NCBI RefSeq assembly: GCF_040409955.1
Contig: NZ_CP123388.1
Coordinates: forward strand, 62,001-126,000
Source: Salipiger sp. H15
GTDB lineage: Bacteria > Pseudomonadota > Alphaproteobacteria > Rhodobacterales > Rhodobacteraceae
DNA: 64,000 nucleotides
Direction: 5' to 3'
The notes under the pieces are model-generated. The model was not told the DNA's origin. It was given only the letters and a program-made list of their open reading frames with translations, and ran no database searches. Positions 36,447-45,818 of the stretch are shown in pieces. Made by a program: the position numbers and the translations under genes. Numbering within the stretch: the first letter of the stretch is position 1; every line of letters begins with the position of its first letter.

Positions 36447-37373
36447 ATGACCCTGCTCACTTCCGACGCCCGCGGCGTCTACGTCATCTCCGTCACGCCC
36501 TTCACCGGGACCGGCGCGATCGACTGGGACAGCCTCGACCGGGTGACCGATTTCTACTTCGAGAAGGGGGCTGACGGGCTCACCATCCTCGGCATGATGG
36601 GCGAGGCGCCGAAGCTGACGCAGGCCGAGAGCCGCGCCGTCGCCGAGCGGGTGATCAAGCGCGCCGCCGGCAAGCCCGTGGTGGTCGGCGTCTCGGCCCC
36701 CGGCCTCGCCGCCATCGGCGAGCTTGGCCGCGCCGTGATGGACATGGGCGCGGCGGGCTGCATGGTCACGACGCCCGGCTCGCTGAAGACCGACCCGCAG
36801 ATCCACGCCTATTTCGGCCAGGTCGCCCGCACGCTCGGGGACGACGTGCCGATCGTGCTGCAGGATTTCCCGCTGGCCACCGGCGTGCAGATTTCGGACG
36901 AGGTGCTGGGCCGGATCATCGACGACGTGCCGCAGGTCGTCATGCTCAAGCACGAGGACTGGCCGGGCCTCGCCAAGATCACGAAACTCCGCCAGGCCGA
37001 GGCCGAGGGCCGCCGCCGCATCTCGATCCTCTGCGGCAACGGCGGGGTGTTCCTGCCCGAGGAAATGGCCCGCGGCGCCGACGGCGCGATGACCGGCTTC
37101 GGCTTTCCCGAGATGCTGGCGGAGGTTGTGCGCCTCGCCGGCGCGGGCGATATGGACCGGGCGCAGGACATCTTCGACGCCTACCTGCCGCTCGTGCGCT
37201 ACGAGCAGCAGCCGGGCGCGGGGCTGGCGGTGCGCAAATACGTGCTGGCGAAACGCGGCGCCATCGGCTCGGCGGCGCTGCGCGCGCCGGGCGCGGGGCT
37301 CGCGCCCGCGGCCATCGCCGAGGTCGAGCGCCTGCTCGCCCGGCAGGAGAAACGGTTGAAGGAGCTGAACTGA
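36447..37373 (+). CDS. DHDPS/NAL-family aldolase or dehydratase
   Basis: 308 residues of the dihydrodipicolinate synthase barrel. The Schiff-base Lys is in VVMLKHEDWPG (about residue 168). The GEAPKLTQAES segment is at the usual GE-x-L-x-E place. The Tyr expected in the YN-x-P motif is replaced (VLQDFPLATG), so it is not a normal DapA. It may cleave or dehydrate a 2-oxo acid. It starts 30 bases after the LysR gene and overlaps the SDR start by 1 base, so the last two genes probably act in sequence on the same compound. Confidence 0.82.
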   Translation: MTLLTSDARGVYVISVTPFTGTGAIDWDSLDRVTDFYFEKGADGLTILGMMGEAPKLTQAESRAVAERVIKRAAGKPVVVGVSAPGLAAIGELGRAVMDMGAAGCMVTTPGSLKTDPQIHAYFGQVARTLGDDVPIVLQDFPLATGVQISDEVLGRIIDDVPQVVMLKHEDWPGLAKITKLRQAEAEGRRRISILCGNGGVFLPEEMARGADGAMTGFGFPEMLAEVVRLAGAGDMDRAQDIFDAYLPLVRYEQQPGAGLAVRKYVLAKRGAIGSAALRAPGAGLAPAAIAEVERLLARQEKRLKELN

Positions 37374-38122
37374 TGGATCTGGGACTGAAGGGCAAGACGG
37401 CGCTGGTGCTCGGCGCGAGCCGCGGGCTCGGTGCCGCGAGCGCGGCGCTGCTGGCCGCCGAGGGCGCACATGTGATCGCCGCCTCGCGCAGCGGCGCGGC
37501 CCCGGCGGAGGGCATGGAGGGTCTGGCGCTCGATCTTTCCGACGCGGGCGCGGTCGCGGCGCTGATCGCGCGGCTCGCCGAGCAGCCGGTCGACATCCTG
37601 GTCAACAACTGCGGCGGCCCCGCCGCGGGCCCCGCCAAGGGCCAGAGCACGGCGGCTTGGGCCGCGGCCTTCGAGGCCATGGCCACGCCGATCTTCGCGA
37701 TCACCGACGCGGCGCTGCCCGGCATGATCGCGCAGGGCTGGGGCCGGGTGGTCACCATCGGCTCGTCGGGCATCGTGCAGCCGATCCCGAACCTCGCGCT
37801 CTCGAACGGCGTGCGCGGCGCGGTGGCGGGCTGGTCGAAGACCCTCGCCGAGGAGGTCGCGCCGCATGGGGTGACGGTGAACATGGTGCTGCCGGGCCGG
37901 ATTGCGACCGACCGGCTGGCGCAGCTCGACGGGATCAAGGCCGACAAGTCCGGCGCCTCGCTCGAGGCGGTGCAGGAGGCCAGCCGCAAGACCATCCCCG
38001 CGGGCCGCTACGGCACCCCCGAGGAGTTCGGCGCGGTGGTCACCTTCCTCTGCTCGGCCCAGGCCGCCTACGTCACCGGCTCGATGATCCGCGTCGACGG
38101 CGGGATGATCCGGGGGCTGTGA
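37373..38122 (+). CDS. SDR-like protein without the usual YxxxK
   Basis: 249 residues with the cofactor motif GASRGLGAA (about residue 15), VNNCGG and the C-terminal YVTGSMIRVDGG. Where classical SDRs have Ser...YxxxK, the sequence reads TIGSSGIVQPIPNLALSNGV followed by RGAVAGW, with no Tyr-x-x-x-Lys pair. As I recall, a subgroup of SDRs shares this LSN-x-x-R pattern. It may be a reductase with a different mechanism or a non-catalytic protein. It is the last gene of the operon, before the terminator at 38152. Confidence 0.8.
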   Translation: MDLGLKGKTALVLGASRGLGAASAALLAAEGAHVIAASRSGAAPAEGMEGLALDLSDAGAVAALIARLAEQPVDILVNNCGGPAAGPAKGQSTAAWAAAFEAMATPIFAITDAALPGMIAQGWGRVVTIGSSGIVQPIPNLALSNGVRGAVAGWSKTLAEEVAPHGVTVNMVLPGRIATDRLAQLDGIKADKSGASLEAVQEASRKTIPAGRYGTPEEFGAVVTFLCSAQAAYVTGSMIRVDGGMIRGL

Positions 38123-38151
38123 CGGCAGCAACCAACCGTCCCCGAAAGCAG

Positions 38152-38181
38152 AACACCCGGGCAGTCTCCTGCCCGGGTGTT
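38152..38181. terminator. Strong bidirectional terminator
   Basis: AACACCCGGGCAG and CTGCCCGGGTGTT form a perfect 13-bp stem with a 4-base loop, followed by TT on the + strand and led by AA (TT on the other strand). It lies between the convergent hydantoin and dipeptide-transport operons. Confidence 0.85.
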
Positions 38182-38206
38182 TCCATGTCCTGGGGGTGCC
38201 CCTGCC

Positions 38207-39006
<800 letters not shown>

Positions 39007-39010
<4 letters not shown>

Positions 39011-39864
39011 AGCATCGCACTCACGGACGGGGCCTCGCGCCAGGCGGGATCGCGCGTCAGCGCCTCCAGCCGCGGCCGCGGGCGTTCGAGATCGGGGACC
39101 GAGTTTAGCAGGCCCAGCGTGTAGGGGTGTTTCGCCTCGTGCAGCTTGCCTGCCTCGCAGACCTCGACGATCCGCCCGGCATACATCACCGCCACCCGGT
39201 CGCAGAAGCCCGCGACGAGGTTGAGGTCATGGCTGATGAAGATCAGGCCCATGCCGCGCTCGCGCACCAACTTGTCCATGATCTCGAGCACCTGCAGCTG
39301 CACCGACACGTCGAGCGCCGAGGTGGGCTCGTCGGCGATCAGGATCTCGGGGTTCGGGATCAGCATCATCGCGATCATGATGCGCTGGCCCATGCCGCCC
39401 GACACCTCGTGCGGGTAGAGCTTCATCACCCGCTCGGGCTCGCGGATCGCCACGGCGTCGAGCATCTCGAGCGCGCGGGTGCGGGCCTGCGCCTTGCCCA
39501 CCTTCTCGTGGGTGCGCAGCGCCTCGATGATCTGGTCACCCACGGTCATCACCGGGTTCAGCGAGTACTTGGGGTCCTGCATGATCATCGAGATGTGCTT
39601 GCCCCGGATCGCCCGCATCCGCTTGGGCGAGGCGGTGAGCAGGCTCTCGCCCTGCATCTCCATGCGATCCGCCGTCACCTGCCCCGGCTTGCGGATGAGG
39701 CCGAGGATGGCCCGGCCGGTCATCGACTTGCCCGAGCCGGACTCGCCGACGATCCCCAGACGCTCGCGGCCGAGCGAGAGCGAGATGCCCCGCACCGCCT
39801 CGAAGGTCCCCGAGCGCGTCGGGAAGCGCACCGAGAGGTTCTCGATATCCAGAAGATTGCTCAT
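39007..39864 (-). CDS. Dipeptide/oligopeptide ABC importer ATPase (DppD type)
   Basis: 285 residues with Walker A GESGSGKSM, MIMQDPKYSLNPV, signature VSGGMGQR, Walker [13 protein letters not shown] and the switch His in ISHDLNLV. A C-terminal extension (HPYTLGLLNSVPDLERPR) is typical of the peptide-importer ATPases. The Walker A Ser/Thr is Ser and is followed by Met, a common variant. It overlaps both neighbours by 4 bases. Confidence 0.92.
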
Positions 39865-40793
39865 TTGCCGCCCTCCTTCGGATCGAGCACGTCGCGCAGC
39901 CCGTCACCGATCAGGTTGAAGGCGAGCGAGATGGCAAAGATCGCGAGACCGGGGATCGTGGCCACCCACCAGTAGTCGAGGATGTACTTGCGCCCCTCCG
40001 AGATCATCGCACCCCATTCCGGGCTCGGCGGCTGCGCCCCGAGGCCGAGGAAGCCGAGGCCCGCGGCGGTGAGGATGATCCCCGCCATGTCGAGCGTCAC
40101 CCGGATGACCAGCGACGAGATGCAGAGCGGCCAGATGTGCCGCGTGATGATCCGCACCGGCCCCGCGCCCTGCAGGCGGATGGCGTGGATGAAGTCCGAG
40201 TTGCGGATGGTCAGCGTCTCGGCCCGGGCGATCCGCGCATAGGGCGGCCAGGCGGTCAGCGAGATCGCCAGCACGGCGTTCTCGATCCCCGCCCCCAGCG
40301 CCGCCACGAAGGCGAGCGCGAGGATGAGCCGCGGGAAGGCGAGGAAGATGTCGGTGACGCGCATCAGCAGCGTGTCGACGATGCCGCCGAAATAGCCCGC
40401 GGTGGTGCCGATGATCAGCCCCAGCAGCGGCGCCACCAGCGCCACCAGCAGCACGATGTAGATCGAGATCCGCGCCCCGAAGAGCAGCCGCGAGTAGATG
40501 TCGCGGCCCAGGCTGTCGGTGCCGAAGAGATGCCCCTCCCATCCCGGCGGCTTGAGCCGCGCGCCGAGATCCTGCGCGAAGGGGTTGTCGGTGGCCAGTA
40601 TCGGCGCGAAGAGCGCCGCCAGCACCAGCAGCACCAGCACGATGAGGCCGAGCGAGGTCAGCTTGTTGGAGGTCAGTTTCAGCCAGCCCTGGTACCAGGC
40701 GGCGGCGCGCGCCTGCCCGCGGGACTGCGGCGTGTCGGTCAGCAGCCAGGCCTTGAGGCCCGGCTTCGCGTCGGTCTTTGCGTTCGGGGTCAT
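39861..40793 (-). CDS. Dipeptide/oligopeptide ABC importer permease (DppC type)
   Basis: 310 residues. A basic N-terminal region is followed by a helix (LGLIVLVLLVLAALFAPI, about residues 48-66) and the DppC segment HLFGTDSLGRDIYSRLLFGA. About five further helices contain the EAA-like loop. It overlaps the DppB-type permease by 4 bases. The frame remains open upstream into that gene; the ATG at 40793 fits the family start. Confidence 0.92.
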   Translation of the reverse strand: MTPNAKTDAKPGLKAWLLTDTPQSRGQARAAAWYQGWLKLTSNKLTSLGLIVLVLLVLAALFAPILATDNPFAQDLGARLKPPGWEGHLFGTDSLGRDIYSRLLFGARISIYIVLLVALVAPLLGLIIGTTAGYFGGIVDTLLMRVTDIFLAFPRLILALAFVAALGAGIENAVLAISLTAWPPYARIARAETLTIRNSDFIHAIRLQGAGPVRIITRHIWPLCISSLVIRVTLDMAGIILTAAGLGFLGLGAQPPSPEWGAMISEGRKYILDYWWVATIPGLAIFAISLAFNLIGDGLRDVLDPKEGGK

Positions 40794-41857
40794 GACTTGG
40801 CCCTCGGGTCGAAGAAGCGGTAGAGCAGGTCCGACAGGATGTTGAGGCACACGAAGATCGTGCCGATCACCACCGTGCCGCCCAGCACCGAGGCCATGTC
40901 GTTCGACAGCAGCGAGGTGGTGATGTAGCTGCCGATGCCCGGCCAGGCGAAGATGATCTCGGTCAGCACCGAGCCTTCGAGCAGGTTGGCATAGGCCAGC
41001 GCGATCACCGTGATGAGCTGGATGGCGATGTTGCGGAAGGCGTGGCGCCAGACCACGTTCCACTCGCTGAGGCCCTTCACCCGCGCGGTGATGACATATT
41101 CCGAGTTCAGCTGTTCGAGCATGAAGCTGCGGGTCATCCGGCTGATGTAGGCAAGGCTGAAGTAGCCCAGCAGGCAGGCCGGAAGGATGATGTGCGAGAG
41201 CGCGTCCTTGAACACGTCCCAGTCGCCCGCGATGATCGCGTCGAGCAGCAAGAGCCCGGTGCGCGTCGGCACCAGCCCCTCGTAGAAGACGCCGAGCCGC
41301 CCGGGTCCGGCCACCCATCCGAGGATGCCGTAGAAGATCAGCAGCCCCATCATGCCGAGCCAGAAGATCGGCATGGAGTAGCCCACGAGCCCGATCAGCC
41401 GCGAGATCTGGTCGATCCAGCTGCCGCGGTAAACCGCGGCCAGCACGCCGAGCGGAACGCCGAGGACGACGCCGAGGAGCGTGCCCAGCGTGGCGAGTTC
41501 CAGCGTGGCGGGGAAGACGCGCGCAATGTCCTCGGCCACCGGCTTGCCGGTGCGGATCGAGGTGCCGAAATCGCCCTGCAGCACGTCTCCGACATAGATG
41601 CCGAACTGCACGATCAGCGGCTTGTCAAGACCCAGCTCCAGGAAGACCTGGTCGTATTGCGCCTGGGTGGCGCGCTCGCCGATGACCGCGAGCACGGGGT
41701 CGATCGGCATCACGCGGCCGATCATGAAGGTGACGAAGAGCAGCCCCAGCAGGGTGATCGCCACGGTGAAGGCAAGGCTGACGGTCTTCTTCAGCCAGTT
41801 CGGCGGGAAGGAGGGCGCTACGCGCCCTCCCCCGGTGTTTGTCGTCTGCTGCGTCAC
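40790..41857 (-). CDS. Dipeptide/oligopeptide ABC importer permease (DppB type)
   Basis: 355 residues with a first helix at about 29-50 and the DppB-type loop LGLDKPLIVQFGIYVGDVLQGDFGTSIRTG. A C-terminal half with five helices follows. It starts 4 bases after the end of the binding-protein gene and overlaps the DppC-type gene, so the order is binding protein, B, C, D, F as in standard peptide importers. Confidence 0.92.
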   Translation of the reverse strand: MTQQTTNTGGGRVAPSFPPNWLKKTVSLAFTVAITLLGLLFVTFMIGRVMPIDPVLAVIGERATQAQYDQVFLELGLDKPLIVQFGIYVGDVLQGDFGTSIRTGKPVAEDIARVFPATLELATLGTLLGVVLGVPLGVLAAVYRGSWIDQISRLIGLVGYSMPIFWLGMMGLLIFYGILGWVAGPGRLGVFYEGLVPTRTGLLLLDAIIAGDWDVFKDALSHIILPACLLGYFSLAYISRMTRSFMLEQLNSEYVITARVKGLSEWNVVWRHAFRNIAIQLITVIALAYANLLEGSVLTEIIFAWPGIGSYITTSLLSNDMASVLGGTVVIGTIFVCLNILSDLLYRFFDPRAKS

Positions 41858-41861
41858 GGGC

Positions 41862-43478
41862 TTACTTCGTCACGGCCCAGTAGGAGACCGCGGTGGTCGC
41901 GCCGCCGGCCACGAAGTGCTCGACGCCGTCCTTCATCGCGTTCTGCTCGATCTGCTGGAACATGATGGCGAAGGGCGCAGTTGCCATGAACTCGCGCTGC
42001 AGGTCCTCGTACATCTTGGCGCGCTTGTCGCTGTCCTGCTCGACCACCGCGGCGAGGGTCTCCTTGCTCATTTCCGGCAGCGCCCAGGCGTTGCGCCAGG
42101 CCAAGAGGCCGGTCGCGCCGGCTTCGTCGCTGTTGTCGGGGTTGTAGGCGAAGGTGCCCGCGTTGGTGTTGGGGTCGGGATAGTCCGGGCCCCAGGCCTC
42201 GAGCGCGACCTGGTGCTGGCGCGCGCGGTAGGTGTCGAGCGTCTGCGCGCCGGTGCCGACGACCAGCTCGGCCTTGATGCCGATCTGGCCCCAGGTGTTC
42301 TGCAGCGACTGGCCGATGTCGATCCGGTCCTGCGCCTCGCGCACGCCGATGGTCACGTCGAACCCGTCCGGGTAGCCGGCCTCGGTCAGCAGCGCCTTGG
42401 CCTTCTCGAGGTCGAGCGAATAGGGGGCGTCGTCGATCGCGCCCATGAAGGTCTTGGGCAGGAAGGCCTGCTGGGTCACGTACTGGCCCTTCAGGAAGCT
42501 GTCTTCCATGCCCTTGTAATCGGTGGCGTATTTCATCGCCTCGATCACCTTCGGGTTCGACAGGATCTCGCTCTTCTGGTTGGCCGACCAGTACATCAGG
42601 CGGCCGCGCAGCTCGTCGACGACCTTGACGCCGGCAACGCCGTCGAGACCGGCCACGTCCTCGGGCGAGAGGTTGCGGGCGATGTCCACGTCACCGCGTT
42701 CCAGCTGCAGGCGCTGGGTGGCGCTTTCCTGGATGTGCTGGACGATCACGCGCTTCATCGCCGGCGCCTCGCCGGTGAACTCGGGGTTCAGGTCGAGCGT
42801 GTAGCTCTCGTTCGGCTTCCACGAGGCAAGCTTGTAGGGGCCCGAGCCGACGGTGTTGTCGCGCAGCCAGGCGTTGCCCATGTCGCCGTCGACCTCGTGC
42901 TCCATGACCGCCTTCATGTCGACGATGCCGCCGATGGTCGCGGTCAGGCAGTTCAGCACGAAGGACACGGCGTAGGCCTTGTCGAGCTTCAGCACCAGCG
43001 TCTTGTCGTCGGGGGCGACGATGGTCTCTTCGACGTTCTCGGGGGTGAAGCCGAACTGGGTCAGGATGAAGGACGGGGTCTTGTTCAGCAGCACCGCGCG
43101 GCGCAGCGAGAACTCGGCGTCCTTCGCCGTCACCGGGTTGCCGGTCGAGAAGACGTGGCCGTCGGCCATCTTGAAGGTGATCTGGGTGCCGTCTTCGGAC
43201 ACTTCCCAGCTCTCGGCCAGCTTGGGCTGGTAGCCGGCGTCGAGGTCCAGCGGGTCGAAGTCGACCAGCGGCTCGTAGACGTTGCGGCTGATGTCGGCGC
43301 CGGTGAACTCGAAGCTCTCGGCCGGGTCCATCGTCTTGACGTCGTCGATGCGCTGCGCGATCACCAGCATGTTCGGCGGCGTGTCAGCCATGGCGGTCAT
43401 TGCAGTGCTGGACAGCAGCGCCGCGGTCAGCATCGCTGCGCCGATGCGCATGGTCCGCGACGGGGTGTGTCGGGTCAT
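41862..43478 (-). CDS. Dipeptide/oligopeptide-type periplasmic binding protein
   Basis: 538 residues with a signal peptide (cleavage near TAMA|DTPP, residue 31). The family 5 fold shows DPAESFEFTGADISRNVYEPLVDF, EDGTQITFKMADGHVFSTGNPVTAKD and ALEAWGPDYPDPN. Family members bind peptides, nickel chelates, opines or other amino acid derivatives. Its nearness to the hydantoin genes and to a RidA gene suggests a modified amino acid or peptide. It is the first gene of the operon; the promoter should lie in 43479-43890. Confidence 0.9.
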   Translation of the reverse strand: MTRHTPSRTMRIGAAMLTAALLSSTAMTAMADTPPNMLVIAQRIDDVKTMDPAESFEFTGADISRNVYEPLVDFDPLDLDAGYQPKLAESWEVSEDGTQITFKMADGHVFSTGNPVTAKDAEFSLRRAVLLNKTPSFILTQFGFTPENVEETIVAPDDKTLVLKLDKAYAVSFVLNCLTATIGGIVDMKAVMEHEVDGDMGNAWLRDNTVGSGPYKLASWKPNESYTLDLNPEFTGEAPAMKRVIVQHIQESATQRLQLERGDVDIARNLSPEDVAGLDGVAGVKVVDELRGRLMYWSANQKSEILSNPKVIEAMKYATDYKGMEDSFLKGQYVTQQAFLPKTFMGAIDDAPYSLDLEKAKALLTEAGYPDGFDVTIGVREAQDRIDIGQSLQNTWGQIGIKAELVVGTGAQTLDTYRARQHQVALEAWGPDYPDPNTNAGTFAYNPDNSDEAGATGLLAWRNAWALPEMSKETLAAVVEQDSDKRAKMYEDLQREFMATAPFAIMFQQIEQNAMKDGVEHFVAGGATTAVSYWAVTK

Positions 43479-43890
43479 GGTCGTCTCCCTGTGGTTTCTT
43501 TGTCTCCCGGCGCACAGTCCGGCGCCGCTTCCGCCAATCTCGACATCCCGGGGATGGAGCAAACAGGCTTCGCGACGTCAGGTGTGCGTCAGCGCGAGGT
43601 TCGGCCAGAATTTGAGCCTTGTCGATGATTTTTTGATCAAATAGGAAAAGTCGGAAGTGGTGTCGTCGCGTCATTTTTCCCCGCGCGGCCGCGCTTTCGC
43701 CGCTTCCCCGGGCAGGCTGGACCGCCACGCCGCGCCGCGGGCTGCGCGCGACGTCTTGCTGCCGTCCCGGCAGCCGGTCTATCTGGGCGCCGTGGCGCGG
43801 TGCGGCTCCGCCCGCCGCGCACGGATCTTGGCTTGCGGCAGCATATCCCGGGGCAGCCCCGGACCTCGCCGCCCTGTGAAAGGACGTTTC
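43479..43890. promoter_or_regulatory. Divergent intergenic region between peptide importer and RidA
   Basis: 412 bases with no convincing gene. A short A/T-rich patch at about 43621-43650 contains TTTTTTGATCAAA with the palindrome TTGATCAA, a possible regulator site. The part from 43680 to 43880 is GC-rich and nothing was recognised in it. Confidence 0.45.
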
Positions 43891-44235
43891 ATGACCATCA
43901 CCCGCATCGAACCCGGCGCCCGCATGAGCCAGGCCGTCGTGCACAACGGCATCGTCTACCTCGCCGGCCAGGTCGGCCATGGCGCCGATGTCACCGAGCA
44001 GAGCCGTGACGCGCTGACCGAGGTCGACCGGCTGCTGGCCGCCGCCGGCACCGACAAGTCGCGCATCCTGACCACCACCATCTGGCTCGCCGACATGGCG
44101 CTCTTCCCGGCGATGAACGCCGTCTGGGACGCCTGGGTCGATCCGGCCAACCCGCCGGCCCGCGCCACCGGCGAGGCAAAGCTCGCCACCCCCGACTACC
44201 TGGTGGAATTCATCGTCGTCGCCGCGCTCGCCTGA
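43891..44235 (+). CDS. RidA-family enamine/imine deaminase
   Basis: 114 residues with the RidA pattern SQAVVHNGIVYLAGQVGHGAD, a central helix pair and NPPARATGEAKLATPDYLVEFIVVAAL, including the Arg that binds the substrate carboxylate. RidA proteins hydrolyse reactive 2-amino-acrylate and related imines from PLP or oxidase reactions on amino acids. It is a single gene between a divergent promoter region and the terminator at 44255. It fits a locus that makes D-amino acids or imines. Confidence 0.9.
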   Translation: MTITRIEPGARMSQAVVHNGIVYLAGQVGHGADVTEQSRDALTEVDRLLAAAGTDKSRILTTTIWLADMALFPAMNAVWDAWVDPANPPARATGEAKLATPDYLVEFIVVAALA

Positions 44236-44254
44236 GGCGCGCGCCGCTGACACC

Positions 44255-44282
44255 GGCCCGTGCGCCTCCTGGCGCGCGGGCC
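44255..44282. terminator. Hairpin between convergent RidA and ABC permease genes
   Basis: GGCCCGTGCGCC and GGCGCGCGGGCC form a 12-bp stem (one wobble) with a 4-base loop, ending one base before the stop codon of the permease on the other strand. There is no T-run; it is a candidate bidirectional terminator. Confidence 0.55.
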
Positions 44283-45080
44283 TCAGCCGCCCTTGCGGCG
44301 GCGGGTCATGCCATGCGCCGGGTCGTAGCCCAGCAGCGCCAGCCCAAAGAAGACCGCGAAGGCCAGCACCACCCAGAGCAGCGACCAGCCGTTCAGGCTC
44401 TGGTAGAGCGCGAAGCGGATCAGCTCGACCGCGTGGGTGAAGGGGTTCACCGCGCAGATGTCGTGCAGGACGCTCGAGCTCTCGGCCATCTTCCAGAGCG
44501 GGTAGAGCGCGGTCGACAGGAAGAACATCGGGAAGATCACGAAGTTCATCACCCCGGCGAAGTTCTCGAGCTGGCGGATGGTCGACGAGATCAGCAGCCC
44601 CAGCGCCCCCAGCATCAGCCCCGACAGGATCAGCGCCGGCAGCACGCAGACATAGCCCCAGCCCGGCAGCACGATGCCGAAGCCCGCCGCCACGGCGAGG
44701 AAGACGTAGACCTGCAGAACCGAGACCGCGACCCCCGCCAGCAGCTTCGACAGCAGCAGCCACCAGCGCGGCAGCGGCGAGGTCAGCAAGAGCCGCATCG
44801 AGCCCATCTCCTGGTCGTAGACCAGGCTGAGCGAGCTCTGCATGCCGTTGAAGAGCTGGATCATCCCGCAGAGGCCGGGGATGATGTAGACCTCGTAAGT
44901 GATGTAGGTCTCGTAGGGCGGGACGATCGAGAGACCGAGCGCGGCGCGGAAGCCGGCGGCGAAGACCACCAGCCAGACCAGCGGCCGCACCAGCGCGGCA
45001 AGGAAGCGCGAGCGCTGGTGCACGAAGCGCATCGCCTCGCGCCGGACGATCGCCAGCATGGCGACGAGCCAGCCGTTCAT
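44283..45080 (-). CDS. ABC-2 permease of the PQQ-alcohol-dehydrogenase system (PedC/LutF-like)
   Basis: 265 residues with six predicted helices and the ABC-2 pattern (SLVYDQEMGSMRLLLTSPLPRWWLLLSKL). It matches the family called alcohol ABC transporter permease, known from Pseudomonas ped and, as I recall, from lutF of the lanthanide uptake cluster. It overlaps the ATPase gene by 4 bases. The corresponding receptor and propeller are at 15388-17567, on the far side of the hydantoin and peptide block. Confidence 0.85.
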   Translation of the reverse strand: MNGWLVAMLAIVRREAMRFVHQRSRFLAALVRPLVWLVVFAAGFRAALGLSIVPPYETYITYEVYIIPGLCGMIQLFNGMQSSLSLVYDQEMGSMRLLLTSPLPRWWLLLSKLLAGVAVSVLQVYVFLAVAAGFGIVLPGWGYVCVLPALILSGLMLGALGLLISSTIRQLENFAGVMNFVIFPMFFLSTALYPLWKMAESSSVLHDICAVNPFTHAVELIRFALYQSLNGWSLLWVVLAFAVFFGLALLGYDPAHGMTRRRKGG

Positions 45081-45805
45081 GCGCCCCCCTCCCCTGCCCG
45101 GGTGCCGGTCATCTCGATGAAGACCTCGGCCAGCGGCCTCTCGCCGCGCAGCTCGGCCGCAGGGCAATGCGCCAGCACCTTGCCCCGGTGCAGCACCACC
45201 ACGTCGTCGCCGTCGCCGATCTCATCCACGAGGTGGGTGGCCCAGAGCACGGTCAGCCCGGCCTTCGCCAATTCATGCACATGCGCGGTGATCGCCTGCC
45301 GACTCTCGAAATCGAGCCCCACGGTCGGCTCGTCCAGCAGCAGCACCTCGGGCTCGTGGATCAGCGCGCGGGCGATCTCCATGCGCCGCCGGTGGCCGCC
45401 GTTGAGGTTGCGCGCCTTCTCGCCCGCCCGCTCCGCCATGCCGAGCTGCGCCAGCGCCGCCTCCGCGCGCCGCACCGCCTCGCCGCCCGAGATGCCGTGC
45501 AGCGCCGCGAAGTAGCGCATGTTGCGCATCACGCTCATGTCGAGGTCGAGCGTCGGCTGCTGGAACACGACGCCGATCTTCGACAGCGCCGCGCGCGGCT
45601 CCTTCGCAAGGTCGTGCCCGGCGACGGTGATCCGCCCCTCGCGGGTGACGAAGAGCCGGGTGAGCAGGGCAAAGAGCGTCGACTTGCCGGCCCCGTTGGG
45701 GCCGAGCAGCGCGGTGAAGCCGGGGCGCAGCGCAAAGCTCACCCCGTCGAGCGCGCGCTTGGGGCCGTAGCTGTAGCGCAGGTCGGAGACGTCGAGGGCG
45801 GTCAT
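45077..45805 (-). CDS. ABC ATPase of the PQQ-alcohol-dehydrogenase system (LutE-like)
   Basis: 242 residues with Walker A GPNGAGKST, Q-loop VFQQPTLDLDMSV, a signature-like LNGGHRRR, Walker B VLLLDEPTVGLDFE and the switch His in WATHLVDE. The LNGGHRRR signature and the DEPTVGLD Walker B are typical of the PQQ-alcohol-dehydrogenase-linked ATPases. It probably works with the PedC/LutF-like permease downstream and possibly the receptor at 16368. Confidence 0.85.
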   Translation of the reverse strand: MTALDVSDLRYSYGPKRALDGVSFALRPGFTALLGPNGAGKSTLFALLTRLFVTREGRITVAGHDLAKEPRAALSKIGVVFQQPTLDLDMSVMRNMRYFAALHGISGGEAVRRAEAALAQLGMAERAGEKARNLNGGHRRRMEIARALIHEPEVLLLDEPTVGLDFESRQAITAHVHELAKAGLTVLWATHLVDEIGDGDDVVVLHRGKVLAHCPAAELRGERPLAEVFIEMTGTRAGEGGA

Positions 45806-45818
45806 TCAGGTCCTTCCG

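Noticed and set aside
35295..37469. A 724-codon leftward frame opposite the LysR and DHDPS-family genes
   Set aside because: Antisense shadow; the + strand encodes a normal helix-turn-helix and a Schiff-base lyase.
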